This document shows, in pieces, positions 9,444 to 20,473 of a DNA stretch of 64,000 nt. The notes under the pieces are model-generated. The model saw only the letters and a program-made list of their open reading frames with translations. It was not told the origin of the DNA and made no database searches. The number at the start of each line of letters is the position of its first letter. Position 1 is the first letter of the stretch. The position numbers were made by a program, and so were the translations under genes. Source of the stretch: Aquipseudomonas guryensis (GTDB lineage: Bacteria > Pseudomonadota > Gammaproteobacteria > Pseudomonadales > Pseudomonadaceae); NCBI RefSeq assembly GCF_014164785.1, contig NZ_JACJFN010000005.1, positions 124,001-188,000 of the forward strand, written 5' to 3'.

Positions 9444-9914
9444 TTACTCCCTGCCGATGGCGGCAAACTGCCCCTGGGTATGCAGGGCCAGCAGCTCGGC
9501 GCCCAGTTCCACCTCCAGGCCACGGCGACCGGCGCTGACATAGATGGTGGAGTGCTGCCTGGCCGATTCGTCGATAAAGGTACGCAGGCGCTTCTTCTGC
9601 CCCAGCGGGCTGATGCCGCCGAGCAGGTAACCTGTAGCCCGCTGCGCCGCCTGCGGGTCGGCCATGTCGGCCTTCTTCACCCCGGCGGCGTGGGCCAGGG
9701 CCTTGAGGTCAAGGCTGCCGGCCACCGGCACCACCGCCACCAGCAGTTCGCCCTTCTCGCTGGCGGCCAGCAGGGTCTTGAACACCCGGGCCGGATCGAG
9801 ACCGAGCTTTTCCGCCGCCTCCAGGCCATATGACGGCGCCTTGGGGTCGTGGCTGTAGCTGTGTACTTGGTGCTCGGCCTTGGCCTTTTTCAGCAGATCG
9901 ATGGCTGGAGTCAT
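9444..9914 (-). CDS. ybaK: Cys-tRNA(Pro) deacylase YbaK/EbsC
   Basis: A 156-aa editing protein that hydrolyses Cys mischarged on tRNA(Pro), acting in trans with ProRS. Recognised by [19 protein letters not shown] (with the conserved Lys), the segment [17 protein letters not shown], and [14 protein letters not shown]. Length matches the family. It is inserted between glpK and glpR, an arrangement I do not recall from P. aeruginosa. Its ATG at 9914 overlaps a sequence resembling a GlpR operator, so its expression may be tied to glycerol metabolism by position. The ProRS gene lies about 49 kb away in this window. Confidence 0.93.
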   Translation of the reverse strand: MTPAIDLLKKAKAEHQVHSYSHDPKAPSYGLEAAEKLGLDPARVFKTLLAASEKGELLVAVVPVAGSLDLKALAHAAGVKKADMADPQAAQRATGYLLGGISPLGQKKRLRTFIDESARQHSTIYVSAGRRGLEVELGAELLALHTQGQFAAIGRE

Positions 9915-9930
9915 GTTCGAATGTGAAAAT
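9913..9930. promoter_or_regulatory. Candidate GlpR operator between ybaK and glpR
   Basis: ATGTTCG-AATG-TGAAAAT matches the two half-sites of the enterobacterial GlpR operator (ATKTTCG, N4, CGAAMAT) with one mismatch in the right arm. It overlaps the ybaK start and is about 90 bases before glpR, consistent with autoregulation. Assigned by similarity only. Confidence 0.45.
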
Positions 9931-10019
9931 AGAATGACAGTTTGCGCGTACCATAGCCGAAAAAACTGTCGACTGGCAGCTCCCCGTTATACTGCGCCGT
10001 CGCCCAGAAAGGATCGCCC

Positions 10020-10778
10020 ATGAGCCTCCCTCCCCGCCAGCAAAGCATATTGGATCGCGCCCGCGAGCGTGGCTACGTGAGTATCGACGAACTGGCCCAG
10101 GCCTTCGCCGTCACGCCGCAGACCATTCGCCGCGATATCAACCAGTTGGCCGAACAGGGCCTGCTGCGGCGCACCCACGGCGGCGCGGCGAGCGAGGCCT
10201 CGAGCATCCAGAATACCGCGTACGCCATGCGCGCCGGGCAGATGCGCGACGAGAAACAGCGCATCGCCGAAGCCATCGCCGCACAGATTCCTGACCATGC
10301 CTCGCTATTCATCAACATCGGCACCACCACCGAAGCCATCGCCCGCGCCCTGCTCGGCCACAAGCACCTCAAGGTGATCACCAACAACCTGCACGTCGCC
10401 GCCCAGCTCAGCAGCAAGGCCGACTTCGAAGTGCTGGTGGCTGGCGGCACGGTGCGCGCCGACGGCGGCGTGGTCGGCCAGGCCGCGGTAGATTTCATCC
10501 AGCAGTTCAAGGTCGACTTCGCCCTGGTCGGCATCAGCGGCATCGACGAGGACGGCAGCCTGCTCGACTTCGACTACCAGGAAGTGCGCGTGTCCCAGGC
10601 GATCATCGACAATGCCCGCCAGGTACTGCTGGCCGCCGACTCCAGCAAGTTCGGGCGCAACGCCGTGGTGCGCCTGGGTTCGCTGAACCTGGTAGACCAG
10701 GTGTTCACCGACGCCCCGCCCCCCGCCAGCATCGCCCGTCTGCTGAGCGAGCAGAAGATCCAGCTGCATATCGTCTGA
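10020..10778 (+). CDS. glpR: Glycerol-3-phosphate regulon repressor
   Basis: A 252-aa DeoR-family repressor. The N-terminal helix-turn-helix ([23 protein letters not shown], about residues 22-44) is followed by RTHGGA and a C-terminal sugar-phosphate sensor domain with [13 protein letters not shown] and [12 protein letters not shown]. It would repress glp genes in the absence of glycerol-3-phosphate. The ATG at 10020 has AAAGGA upstream and the length equals E. coli GlpR. The TGA stop overlaps the end of the second MITE-like element. glpD follows after about 350 bases. Confidence 0.94.
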   Translation: MSLPPRQQSILDRARERGYVSIDELAQAFAVTPQTIRRDINQLAEQGLLRRTHGGAASEASSIQNTAYAMRAGQMRDEKQRIAEAIAAQIPDHASLFINIGTTTEAIARALLGHKHLKVITNNLHVAAQLSSKADFEVLVAGGTVRADGGVVGQAAVDFIQQFKVDFALVGISGIDEDGSLLDFDYQEVRVSQAIIDNARQVLLAADSSKFGRNAVVRLGSLNLVDQVFTDAPPPASIARLLSEQKIQLHIV

Positions 10779-10922
10779 GAACCTGTTTACGATCTCCTGG
10801 CCGTCAGCCATACGGCGTTAAAAACAGCCTCGGAATGCTCATTTACAGCTCGTAAACTCCGCTTCCTCGGCTGTTTTTGCCTTGTCTGGCTCTAGTCCAA
10901 AAGACCGTAAACAGGTTCTGAG
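10775..10922. mobile_element. MITE-like palindromic element, copy 2
   Basis: About 148 bases, the better preserved copy. The termini CTGAGAACCTGTTTACG and CGTAAACAGGTTCTGAG are near-perfect inverted repeats. The interior shares long blocks with copy 1 (6881-7029). It has no coding capacity. As in copy 1, the left terminus provides the TGA stop of the preceding gene, here glpR. Confidence 0.85.
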
Positions 10923-10928
10923 CAAACC

Positions 10929-10985
10929 GTAGCCCGGATGCAATCCGGGAAAGCCTGGCGCCCCCCCGGATTGCATCCGGGCTAC
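10929..10985. repeat. Inverted repeat, GTAGCCCGGATGCAATCCGGG class
   Basis: A perfect 21-bp inverted pair: 10929-10949 (GTAGCCCGGATGCAATCCGG plus one G) and its reverse complement at 10965-10985, with a 15-base spacer. This is a widespread REP-type sequence in gammaproteobacteria. It stands directly next to the MITE-like element in the glpR-glpD gap. Confidence 0.88.
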
Positions 10986-11068
10986 GCACCGCCAAGCCAC
11001 CTGCACACCTATCTATCGGACATTTGGCGCCACGCCAGGCTGGCGTCAACAGCATTCTTCGACTAGCA

Positions 11069-11088
11069 TATTTTCGGAAACGAACATT
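11069..11088. promoter_or_regulatory. GlpR operator upstream of glpD
   Basis: TATTTTCG-GAAA-CGAACATT is a 20-base near-palindrome that fits the GlpR operator consensus in both half-sites. It ends 36 bases before the glpD start, well placed to block transcription. An overlapping GAACA...TGTTC inverted repeat extends to 11097. Confidence 0.7.
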
Positions 11089-11124
11089 CAATTGTTCACT
11101 TTAAAACTTTCCGGTGCTTTCGCC

Positions 11125-12660
11125 ATGCCCAACAGCCAGACTCATCCCCTCGCCGAAATCTACGACCTGGCCGTGGTCGGCGGCGGCATCAATGGCACCG
11201 GCATCGCCGCCGACGCAGCCGGACGCGGCCTCTCGGTATTCCTTTGCGAACGCGACGACCTGGCCAGCCACACCTCTTCGGCCAGCAGCAAACTGATCCA
11301 CGGCGGTCTGCGCTACCTCGAACATTACGAATTCCGCTTGGTGCGCGAGGCCCTGGCCGAGCGCGAAGTGCTGCTGGCCAAGGCGCCGCACATCGTCAAG
11401 CCGATGCGCTTCATCCTCCCGCACCGCCCGCACCTGCGCCCGGCCTGGATGATCCGTGCCGGCCTGTTCCTCTACGACCACCTGGGCAAGCGCGAAAAAC
11501 TGCCGGGCTCCAACGGCGTGCGCTTCGGCGCCGGCAGCCCACTCCAGACAGAGATGGCGCGCGGCTTCGAATACTCCGATTGCTGGGTCGATGACGCCCG
11601 CCTGGTGGTGCTCAACGCCATGGCCGCGCGCGAACACCACGCGCACATCCACACCCGCACCCGCTGCGTCAGCGCGCGGCGCAGCAAGGGCCTGTGGCAC
11701 CTGCACCTGGAGCGCAACGACGGCAGCCTGTTCTCCATCCGCGCCCGCGTGCTGGTGAATGCCGCCGGGCCCTGGGTAGCACGCTTCATCAAGGACGATC
11801 TCAAGCAGCCTTCGCCCTACGGCATCCGCCTGATCCAGGGCAGTCACATCGTCGTGCCACGCATGCACGATGGCGAGCAGGCCTACATCCTGCAGAACGA
11901 GGATCAGCGCATCGTCTTCGTGATCCCCTGGCTGGAGCGTTTCAGCCTGATCGGCACCACCGACCGCGAGTACCAAGGCGACCCGGCCAGGGTGAAGATC
12001 AGCGAGGAAGAAACCGATTACCTACTCAAGGTGGTCAACGCCCACTTCAAGCAGCAGCTCTCGCGCAATGACATCCTGCACAGCTTCTCCGGCGTGCGCC
12101 CGCTGTGCGACGACGAATCCGACGAGCCTTCGGCAGTGACCCGCGACTACACCCTGTCGCTGTCCGGCGCACCGGGTGAGGCACCGCTGCTGTCGGTGTT
12201 CGGCGGCAAGCTGACCACCTACCGTAAGCTGGCCGAAGCCGCCATGAGCCAGCTGGCGCCGTACTTCCCACGCCTGTGCCCGGCCTGGACGGCCAAGGCG
12301 CCATTGCCCGGCGGCGAGAACATGGACAGCCGCGAGGCCCTGGTGGAACAGCTGCAAGCCCGCTTCGGCTGGCTCGACCGCGAACTCGCCCAGCGCTGGG
12401 CCAGCACCTACGGCAGCCGCAGCTGGCGCATCGTCGATGGCCTCAAGCAGCAGAGTGAACTGGGCGAGCATTTCGGTGCCGGTCTCTATGCCCGCGAAGT
12501 CGACTACCTGCGCCGTGAGGAGTGGGCGATGGAAGCCGAGGACATCCTCTGGCGCCGTACCAAGCTCGGGTTGTTCATGACCCCGGGCCAGCAGGCCAAG
12601 CTGAAAGGCTATCTGAGCGGCACGCAAACTCCGCAGCCGCTCGGTGCCAAGGCGGTCTGA
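11125..12660 (+). CDS. glpD: Aerobic glycerol-3-phosphate dehydrogenase
   Basis: FAD-dependent membrane-associated enzyme that oxidises glycerol-3-phosphate to dihydroxyacetone phosphate and feeds electrons to quinone. The 511-aa protein begins with the dinucleotide-binding motif LAVVGGGINGTGIAADAAG, then SSASSKLIHGGLRYLEHYEF, and has GTTDREYQGDP and VFGGKLTTYRKLAE further on. The ATG at 11125 (MPNSQTHPLAEIYDLAVVG) matches the family N terminus; an upstream in-frame TTG at 11092 would start inside the operator region. Length is normal (E. coli 501, Pseudomonas about 512). Confidence 0.96.
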   Translation: MPNSQTHPLAEIYDLAVVGGGINGTGIAADAAGRGLSVFLCERDDLASHTSSASSKLIHGGLRYLEHYEFRLVREALAEREVLLAKAPHIVKPMRFILPHRPHLRPAWMIRAGLFLYDHLGKREKLPGSNGVRFGAGSPLQTEMARGFEYSDCWVDDARLVVLNAMAAREHHAHIHTRTRCVSARRSKGLWHLHLERNDGSLFSIRARVLVNAAGPWVARFIKDDLKQPSPYGIRLIQGSHIVVPRMHDGEQAYILQNEDQRIVFVIPWLERFSLIGTTDREYQGDPARVKISEEETDYLLKVVNAHFKQQLSRNDILHSFSGVRPLCDDESDEPSAVTRDYTLSLSGAPGEAPLLSVFGGKLTTYRKLAEAAMSQLAPYFPRLCPAWTAKAPLPGGENMDSREALVEQLQARFGWLDRELAQRWASTYGSRSWRIVDGLKQQSELGEHFGAGLYAREVDYLRREEWAMEAEDILWRRTKLGLFMTPGQQAKLKGYLSGTQTPQPLGAKAV

Positions 12661-12670
12661 GAGCGGAGTT

Positions 12671-12758
12671 CCCCTCTCCCCAACCCCCGGCTTTGGCTTC
12701 CTGCGTTGCTCTACCTCCTGCATCCATGCAGTCGTCTCCCGTAAACGGGAGAGGGAGC
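12671..12758. repeat. Palindromic intergenic repeat, CCCTCTCCC class (long form)
   Basis: CCCCTCTCCCCAACCCC at the left and GTAAACGGGAGAGGGAGC at the right form the arms, with about 50 bases between them. It lies between the convergent glpD and hydrolase genes, and may also help stop transcription. Confidence 0.65.
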
Positions 12759-12821
12759 AAAGCGCAGCGTGCCGCCGCAGCGGTGGATAAGCAGAGCGCG
12801 CCTCACGCAACCAGCCAGCCG

Positions 12822-13844
12822 TTACAGACGCGGCGCCGCTTTCCCTGCACCGCTCAGCTGCGCCAACTGCTGCCCATCCAGACGATGAGCCCGCAAGTGC
12901 GGCAGCACCGCTGCCAATAGCGGCTCCTTGAAGGCGCTCTGGAAGCGATGAGCCAAACCGGGGATCAACTTCAGCTGGCTATCCTTTATATGTGCCGCCA
13001 CATGCACGCCATGCATCACCGGCAGCAGCGGATCGGCCGTGCCATGCACCACCAGGGTCGGCACACGCAGGCGTTTGAGCAGCTCGACCCGGCTCGGTTC
13101 GGCAAGGATCGCCAGGATCTGCCGCTGCACACCCTGCGGATTGAACGCGCGATCATAGGAGCGCGCCGCCTCACGGCGCAGGCCCGCCAGATTACTGTCG
13201 AGCTGCGGACTGCCAAGGGCGGCGAGCAAGGTCGCCTGCTGGGTGATGGCCGCTTCCCGGTCCGCCGCCTCGCGCTGAGCCAACAACTCCAGCAGGGCCG
13301 CCTGCGGCGCCGGCAGGCCCGGCGCACCGGAACTGGTCATCAGCAGGGTCAGGCTCTCCACCCGCTGCGGCGCCAGGTCGGCCATATGCTGGGCGATCAT
13401 CCCACCCATGCTTGCACCCAGGATATGGAAGCGCTGGATACCCAGGGCATCCATCAAGCCCAGGCTGTCGCCGGCCATATCACGCAGGCTGTAAGGCGCG
13501 CTGACGCCCAGACCAAGACGATAACTCAGCACGCCATAGGCCAGATTGGCGCTCGGCGGCTGGCCCTGCCAGGTGGACAGGCCGACATCGCGATTGTCGA
13601 AGCGGATTACCCGGAAGCCCTGGCCACACAGGCGCGCCACCACCTCGTCCGGCCAGTGGATCAGCTGCCCACCCAGCCCCATCAAAAGCAGCAGGGCCGG
13701 ATCGCTGTCGCGGCCGATGCTCTGATAGGCCAGGCGCACCTCGCCAACGCTGGCCATAGCCACCGGCACCTGAACATCGCAACGGGACGCCGCCACAGAC
13801 GGCACGCCGCACAACAGCGCGACAAGGAAAAGCAACGCACGCAT
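12822..13844 (-). CDS. Secreted alpha/beta hydrolase
   Basis: A 340-aa alpha/beta-hydrolase fold protein with a signal peptide (MRALLFLVALLCGVPSVAAS). The nucleophile elbow is GASMGG (HILGASMGGMIAQH), preceded by RFDNRDVGLST. The acid is probably Asp in VVHGTADPLLP and the catalytic His lies in PGLAHRF. These are the three catalytic elements of the family. The RFDNRDVGLST segment is typical of the subgroup often annotated as 3-oxoadipate enol-lactonase-like or lipase-like. The signal peptide points to a periplasmic esterase or lipase-type enzyme. The ATG at 13844 was chosen for the signal peptide. Substrate unknown. Confidence 0.85.
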   Translation of the reverse strand: MRALLFLVALLCGVPSVAASRCDVQVPVAMASVGEVRLAYQSIGRDSDPALLLLMGLGGQLIHWPDEVVARLCGQGFRVIRFDNRDVGLSTWQGQPPSANLAYGVLSYRLGLGVSAPYSLRDMAGDSLGLMDALGIQRFHILGASMGGMIAQHMADLAPQRVESLTLLMTSSGAPGLPAPQAALLELLAQREAADREAAITQQATLLAALGSPQLDSNLAGLRREAARSYDRAFNPQGVQRQILAILAEPSRVELLKRLRVPTLVVHGTADPLLPVMHGVHVAAHIKDSQLKLIPGLAHRFQSAFKEPLLAAVLPHLRAHRLDGQQLAQLSGAGKAAPRL

Positions 13845-13953
13845 AGCCAACACCAACACGCAGAACCCCAGTGAAGCGCGAGTGTGCGGACGTTTGTTGC
13901 AGCGCGCTGCCACAGAAGCGTGACAGTTTGATGAAGGGCGCCGAACGGTAGCT

Positions 13954-13985
13954 TCCTCCCCTCTCCTACTTGTGAGAGTGGGGGG
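13954..13985. repeat. Short palindromic repeat, CTCTCC class
   Basis: CCCCTCTCCTACTTGTGAGAGTGGGGG, a degenerate member of the same hairpin class as at 9399. It lies between the hydrolase start and the end of the sensor kinase gene. Confidence 0.5.
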
Positions 13986-14035
13986 CACAAGCGCTGTGTG
14001 CCGGCGTTACCTAGGGCAAAAATCGTGAACCATCT

Positions 14036-15655
14036 TCATGCCCGCTCCGCGCCTTCCTGCTGCCTTGGCCAGACCAGACTGAACTGCGCGCCACCCAAGC
14101 CGGCGCTGCGGCCGACATGGGCGCGACCGGTGTGCCAGTAGATGATCCGCCGCACAATGGACAGGCCCAGGCCATGCCCGCCGGAGGCACGGGTGCGGCT
14201 GTCGTCCAGGCGCAGGAACGGCGTAAAGATGCGCTCCCAGGCCTCTTCCGGCACACCCGGACCATCGTCCTCGACATCGATCCGGCAACGCCGATGACCG
14301 ATGCGGTAGGTCAGCCGCACCCGCGACTCGGCGTGGCGCATGGCATTGCTAACCAGATTCTGCAGCGCCCGGTGCAGATAGCGCGGCTCTGCCTCAACGC
14401 GGGCCCCGTTGCCATCCGGCGCATCCTGCGACTGGCCCAGCTCGACCCGTACGCTGGCGCGCAATGGCGCCAGCTCGTCGATCACCTGCTCGAGCAGCGC
14501 ATGCAGGTCGACCTGCTGGTAATGCAGCTCCGGCGACCCCTGCTCCAGACGCGCATAGACCAGCATCTCGTCGACCAGCTTGTCGAGCTCCTGGATGTCG
14601 CCGTCCATGCCGTCCATGTACTTGCGTCGAGCCTGGTCGGTCTGCGCGTCGCCGATCATTTCCAGGCCGAAGCGCAGGCGCGCCACCGGCGTGCGCAACT
14701 CGTGGGACACCGCACGCACCATCTCGCGCTGGATGCCCAGCAGGCGCTGCAACTGCTCGGCCATGGTGTTGAAGGTCGCTGCCAGGCGCCCCACCGAGTC
14801 GGCGCTGCGGGTCGGTACGCGGGCATCCAGGTGGCCACTGGCAATCCGTGCCGCGGCGCTTTCCAGGCCGAGCAGGCGGCGCTCCAGGCGACGCACCAAT
14901 AAATAGAGAATCAAGCCGGTCAAGCTCAGGCCGAGCACCCCGACCAGCACCAGCAGCTCGGTTGGGTAGGGATTCATCTGGTACAGCGGGCCGACTTCCA
15001 GCACCCAGGGTGTACCGACCATGCCGGCGATCACGCGGATCGAATCGCCGCCCTTGCCCAGCGCCAGCACCGTGTCGCCCTCGTCCACCCGGCGCTGCTG
15101 GTCATCGTCGAGGTCGACCTTTTCCAGGGTGACCAGGCGCAGGTCGAAACCGAAGTTTTTCTCCGCCTTCAACGCAGCCAGGCGCTTGGGCTGCTCGACG
15201 ATCGGATAGCGCACCAATTCGTCCATCAGCAGGTAGACGGTGGCCCGCGCCAGCTGCTCGCTGATCTGCTCCACCTCGGCGGTCAGCACCAGTTGCTCCT
15301 TCTCGCTGACCAGGCTGTAGACCCGCGCCGCATGCGGCCCGGTCTGTTCCACCAAAACCTGGCCACGCAGCAGCAAACCACGCGCGCGGCCATCCAGCGG
15401 TTCGGCCTTGAGCGACTCCAGGGCCAACGGCACGCCAAGCAGGCGACTCCAGGTCACCAGCGCACGGCGCCGGTCGACCGACTCCATGCGCTCGAGGTTG
15501 TCGGCCATCAGGCGGAAGGTGCCGCGCGCCAGCTGCTCGCGGTACTGATCGCTGCGCACCTCGTTGGTCAGCTGCAGCACGCCCACGCCGAGCAGTGCCA
15601 CCAGCACCAGGGCGGCGATGATGCCGCCATAGATGCGCAGGAAGATCGAGTTCAT
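14036..15655 (-). CDS. bfmS: Sensor histidine kinase, RstB/BfmS type
   Basis: A 539-aa inner-membrane kinase. TM1 is about residues 8-30, a periplasmic sensor domain spans about 31-230, TM2 about 232-254, HAMP about 255-308. The H-box VSHELRTPVARL carries the phospho-accepting His318. The N-box (LQNLVSNAMRHA), G1 (DVEDDGPGVPEE) and G2 (GGHGLGLSIVRRI) complete an intact catalytic domain. The partner regulator ends 10 bases upstream of this start, so the pair is one operon. Sequence of the partner points to the RstAB/BfmRS family, which in P. aeruginosa affects biofilm maturation. The symbol rests on similarity and is provisional. Confidence 0.85.
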   Translation of the reverse strand: MNSIFLRIYGGIIAALVLVALLGVGVLQLTNEVRSDQYREQLARGTFRLMADNLERMESVDRRRALVTWSRLLGVPLALESLKAEPLDGRARGLLLRGQVLVEQTGPHAARVYSLVSEKEQLVLTAEVEQISEQLARATVYLLMDELVRYPIVEQPKRLAALKAEKNFGFDLRLVTLEKVDLDDDQQRRVDEGDTVLALGKGGDSIRVIAGMVGTPWVLEVGPLYQMNPYPTELLVLVGVLGLSLTGLILYLLVRRLERRLLGLESAAARIASGHLDARVPTRSADSVGRLAATFNTMAEQLQRLLGIQREMVRAVSHELRTPVARLRFGLEMIGDAQTDQARRKYMDGMDGDIQELDKLVDEMLVYARLEQGSPELHYQQVDLHALLEQVIDELAPLRASVRVELGQSQDAPDGNGARVEAEPRYLHRALQNLVSNAMRHAESRVRLTYRIGHRRCRIDVEDDGPGVPEEAWERIFTPFLRLDDSRTRASGGHGLGLSIVRRIIYWHTGRAHVGRSAGLGGAQFSLVWPRQQEGAERA

Positions 15656-15665
15656 GCGCCGCGCC

Positions 15666-16388
15666 TCACAGCACTGCCTCAGCGGCCTCGGCGACGAACA
15701 GATAGCCCTTGCTACGCACGGTCTTGATCAGCCGCGGGTGCATGGGGTCATCACCGATCTTCGGACGGATACGCGAGATGCGTACATCGATGGAACGATC
15801 CTGACCGTCATACTCGATGCCGCGCAGGGCGGTGAAGATTTCCTCGCGCGAGAGGATGCGCCCGGCGTTGGCCGCCAGCAGCCAGAGCAGGTCGAACTCG
15901 GCGCTGGTCAGCTCGATGCTCTGCTCGCGCAGCCAGGCCTCGCGCATGGCGCTGTCGATCACCAACTGGCCGAACTGCAAACGCCGCTGGCTCTCCGCCT
16001 CGACCTCGGCATGTCCTTCGCGGCGGCGCAACAGCGCACGGATACGCGCCAGCAACACACGCGGGCGCACCGGCTTGCACACATAGTCGTCGGCCCCCAT
16101 TTCCAGACCGAGCACTTCATCCATGTCATCGGTGCGTGCGGTGAGCATCAGGATCGGCCCATCGTACTGGCCACGCACCTTTCGGCAGATGGACAAGCCA
16201 TCCTCGCCGGGCAGCATCAGGTCGAGTACCACCAGGTCAGGCTGCTCCTTGAGGATGCGCCCCGCCGCCTTGGCCCCATCGGATTCGATCGCCACCTTCA
16301 GGCCGTTGCTCTCCAGGTATTCCCGGGTCAACTCGGCCAGGCGCTGGTCGTCCTCGACGATCAGGATTTGCCAGGCTTCTTGCTCCAC
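15666..16388 (-). CDS. bfmR: Response regulator, OmpR family, RstA/BfmR type
   Basis: A 240-aa regulator. The receiver domain (residues about 8-120) has the acidic pair Asp12/Asp13, phospho-acceptor Asp56 (VVLDLMLPGEDGLSIC), the Thr in LMLTARTDD and the Lys in VCKPVRP. The C-terminal winged helix carries LTSAEFDLLWLLAANAGRILSREEI and the DNA-contacting YDGQDRSIDVRISRIRPKIG. LEMGADDYVCKPVRPRVLLARIRALLRR is very like Acinetobacter and Pseudomonas BfmR. First gene of the operon with the kinase. Target genes cannot be read from the sequence. Confidence 0.9.
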   Translation of the reverse strand: MEQEAWQILIVEDDQRLAELTREYLESNGLKVAIESDGAKAAGRILKEQPDLVVLDLMLPGEDGLSICRKVRGQYDGPILMLTARTDDMDEVLGLEMGADDYVCKPVRPRVLLARIRALLRRREGHAEVEAESQRRLQFGQLVIDSAMREAWLREQSIELTSAEFDLLWLLAANAGRILSREEIFTALRGIEYDGQDRSIDVRISRIRPKIGDDPMHPRLIKTVRSKGYLFVAEAAEAVL

Positions 16389-16547
16389 ACGCCCTCCAAT
16401 AACTGCTTACGACTGCCAATCAGGCCGGCATTGTAGCAACGCCGCCCCGGCAAAGGCGCAATCGCCAGCACCTATGCCCAGCAGTGTAAGGGCACCGATA
16501 GAAGCGCCGACGCGCTTGCACAGAGCGCGCCAGAAGCCACGAGAAAA

Positions 16548-16563
16548 ACCCTACATATTGTGT
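16548..16563. promoter_or_regulatory. NrdR box-like sequence 1
   Basis: ACCCTACATATTGTGT agrees with the NrdR consensus ACACWATATNTWGTGT at 14 of 16 positions. It is about 620 bases from nrdA but only 160 from bfmR, so it may belong to a distal nrd promoter. No clear second box is found one or three helical turns away. Confidence 0.5.
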
Positions 16564-16694
16564 TTGTGTGATTGACTAAAAAGTCACGTTGAGGAACGGC
16601 AAAAAAGCTCAGTCAGGCTCGACGGACGGTATGCAGGGGGCGGCCCCAGCAAGCGCGGGGCCTGGCGAAACTTACCCCAAAGTAACCCACAGAT

Positions 16695-16703
16695 TTATCC
16701 ACA
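16695..16703 (+). promoter_or_regulatory. DnaA box
   Basis: TTATCCACA is a perfect DnaA box, about 20 bases upstream of the candidate nrdA promoter. In E. coli DnaA controls nrdAB, so position and sequence are suggestive of replication-coupled control here. Confidence 0.6.
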
Positions 16704-16723
16704 GGCCGCCAAGTTTTATCGGC

Positions 16724-16752
16724 TTGCCTTCGTTCGAGTACCGCACTATCTT
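16724..16752 (+). promoter_or_regulatory. Candidate nrdA promoter
   Basis: TTGCCT (16724-16729) and TATCTT (16747-16752) with a 17-base spacer. It sits between the DnaA box and the pair of NrdR-like boxes, giving a leader of about 420 bases before nrdA. Confidence 0.4.
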
Positions 16753-16771
16753 GTATCCCCAGCGCGACAAA

Positions 16772-16819
16772 CACCTACATGTTGGGTTTTCGCACCAAAA
16801 AAGACACAAGCACATTTGC
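16772..16819. promoter_or_regulatory. Pair of NrdR-like boxes downstream of the nrdA promoter
   Basis: CACCTACATGTTGGGT (16772-16787) and ACACAAGCACATTTGC (16804-16819) match the NrdR consensus at about 11 and 10 of 16 positions. Their starts are 32 bases apart, about three helical turns, the arrangement usual for NrdR operators. Individually weak; the spacing is the main support. Confidence 0.4.
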
Positions 16820-17181
16820 CCCAAAACAGTCCACACCCGGAACTGAAAAAGTGCAGATGACCGCGAAGTTAAACGCTTTAGCTCCATCGATTCAGAGCAG
16901 GACCCTGTACCGCCAGCAGAGCGAGGGCGTCCTGATCGGCGCACGCAGCCCCAGGCGGCGTGACACAACATCTAGTGGTGCCAGCCTGAACGCTGGCACA
17001 AGACTTGAAGAGCCAGGAAGGCGCTTGGTCGTACCTTCCCAGCCCAGTTATGCAAGTCCCGCGCGTCCGGCCTCACTGCCGTCCGCGCGGCGTTGTTGAA
17101 ATGGAATGAACGGCGGTACGGCGTAGCAATCCACTGCTAATAAGCGCCTAACTAACAATTAAGAAAAACACGGAGACCTCC

Positions 17182-20067
<2,886 letters not shown>

Positions 20068-20105
20068 GCAGGAGCGCACGAATCTGAGCGGCACCCGCGT
20101 CGTTT

Positions 20106-20164
20106 CCTGGCAGGTCGGCCCCCATCACGTACAGCCGTACGCTCAGGGGCTCCAACCTGCCAGG
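20106..20164. repeat. 59-base imperfect hairpin
   Basis: Outer arms CCTGGCAGGT (20106-20115) and ACCTGCCAGG (20155-20164) are exact inverted repeats. Inner arms GGCCCCCAT.. / ..CAGGGGCTCC and CGTAC/GTACG around AGC continue the stem. No T-tract follows. It could be a repeat of an unfamiliar class or an RNA structure between nrdA and nrdB. Confidence 0.6.
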
Positions 20165-20247
20165 CGCCTAGCGCTCACTCGCTCAGCTTCGCGCTTACTG
20201 CGTGTTGTCGGTAGGTAAAAGCCACCCGCAACACGGACTGCTTCCAG

Positions 20248-20285
20248 TCCCCTCTCCCCTCGGGGAGAGGGCCAGGGAGAGGGGG
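20248..20285. repeat. Palindromic intergenic repeat, CTCTCCC class
   Basis: CCCCTCTCCCCTCGGGGAGAGG followed by GCCAGGGAGAGGGGG. Same class as at 9399 and 12671. Confidence 0.7.
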
Positions 20286-20473
20286 CCCGGCAACCCCGAG
20301 CCGCCCTCCCCCACAAATTACCGCCCCGCGCCAGCCCACCGGCGCGGAGCAACGCCCAGACGGGCGGTACAGCTTTACCCTTGCGCGTATACCGCAACAG
20401 AACATAATCAGAATTACTGGATATTCATACAGGCCGAGAAGAATGCGGCCGAGTGACCACGCAGGAGAACATG

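Larger units (their letters stand above)
16389..17181. other. Long control region upstream of nrdA
   Basis: Nearly 800 bases between the divergent bfmR and nrdA. It contains two or three NrdR-like boxes, one perfect DnaA box and a candidate sigma-70 promoter, all listed separately. An inverted repeat TGGTGCCAGCCTGAACGCTGGCAC (16976-16999) with GCCAGC/GCTGGC arms is also present. No convincing gene is seen; short open frames here have no typical coding character. Confidence 0.6.
20068..20473. other. nrdA-nrdB spacer filled with palindromes
   Basis: About 400 bases between two genes usually co-expressed. It holds a 59-base imperfect hairpin (20106-20164) and a CTCTCCC-class repeat (20248-20285). 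A TATACCGCAACAGAACATAAT stretch near 20387-20407 may include a separate nrdB promoter (CATAAT, 20402-20407). No gene seen. Confidence 0.5.

Noticed and set aside
16564-16600. Second NrdR box at three helical turns from the box at 16548.
   Set aside because: No sequence there matches the consensus in a meaningful number of positions.
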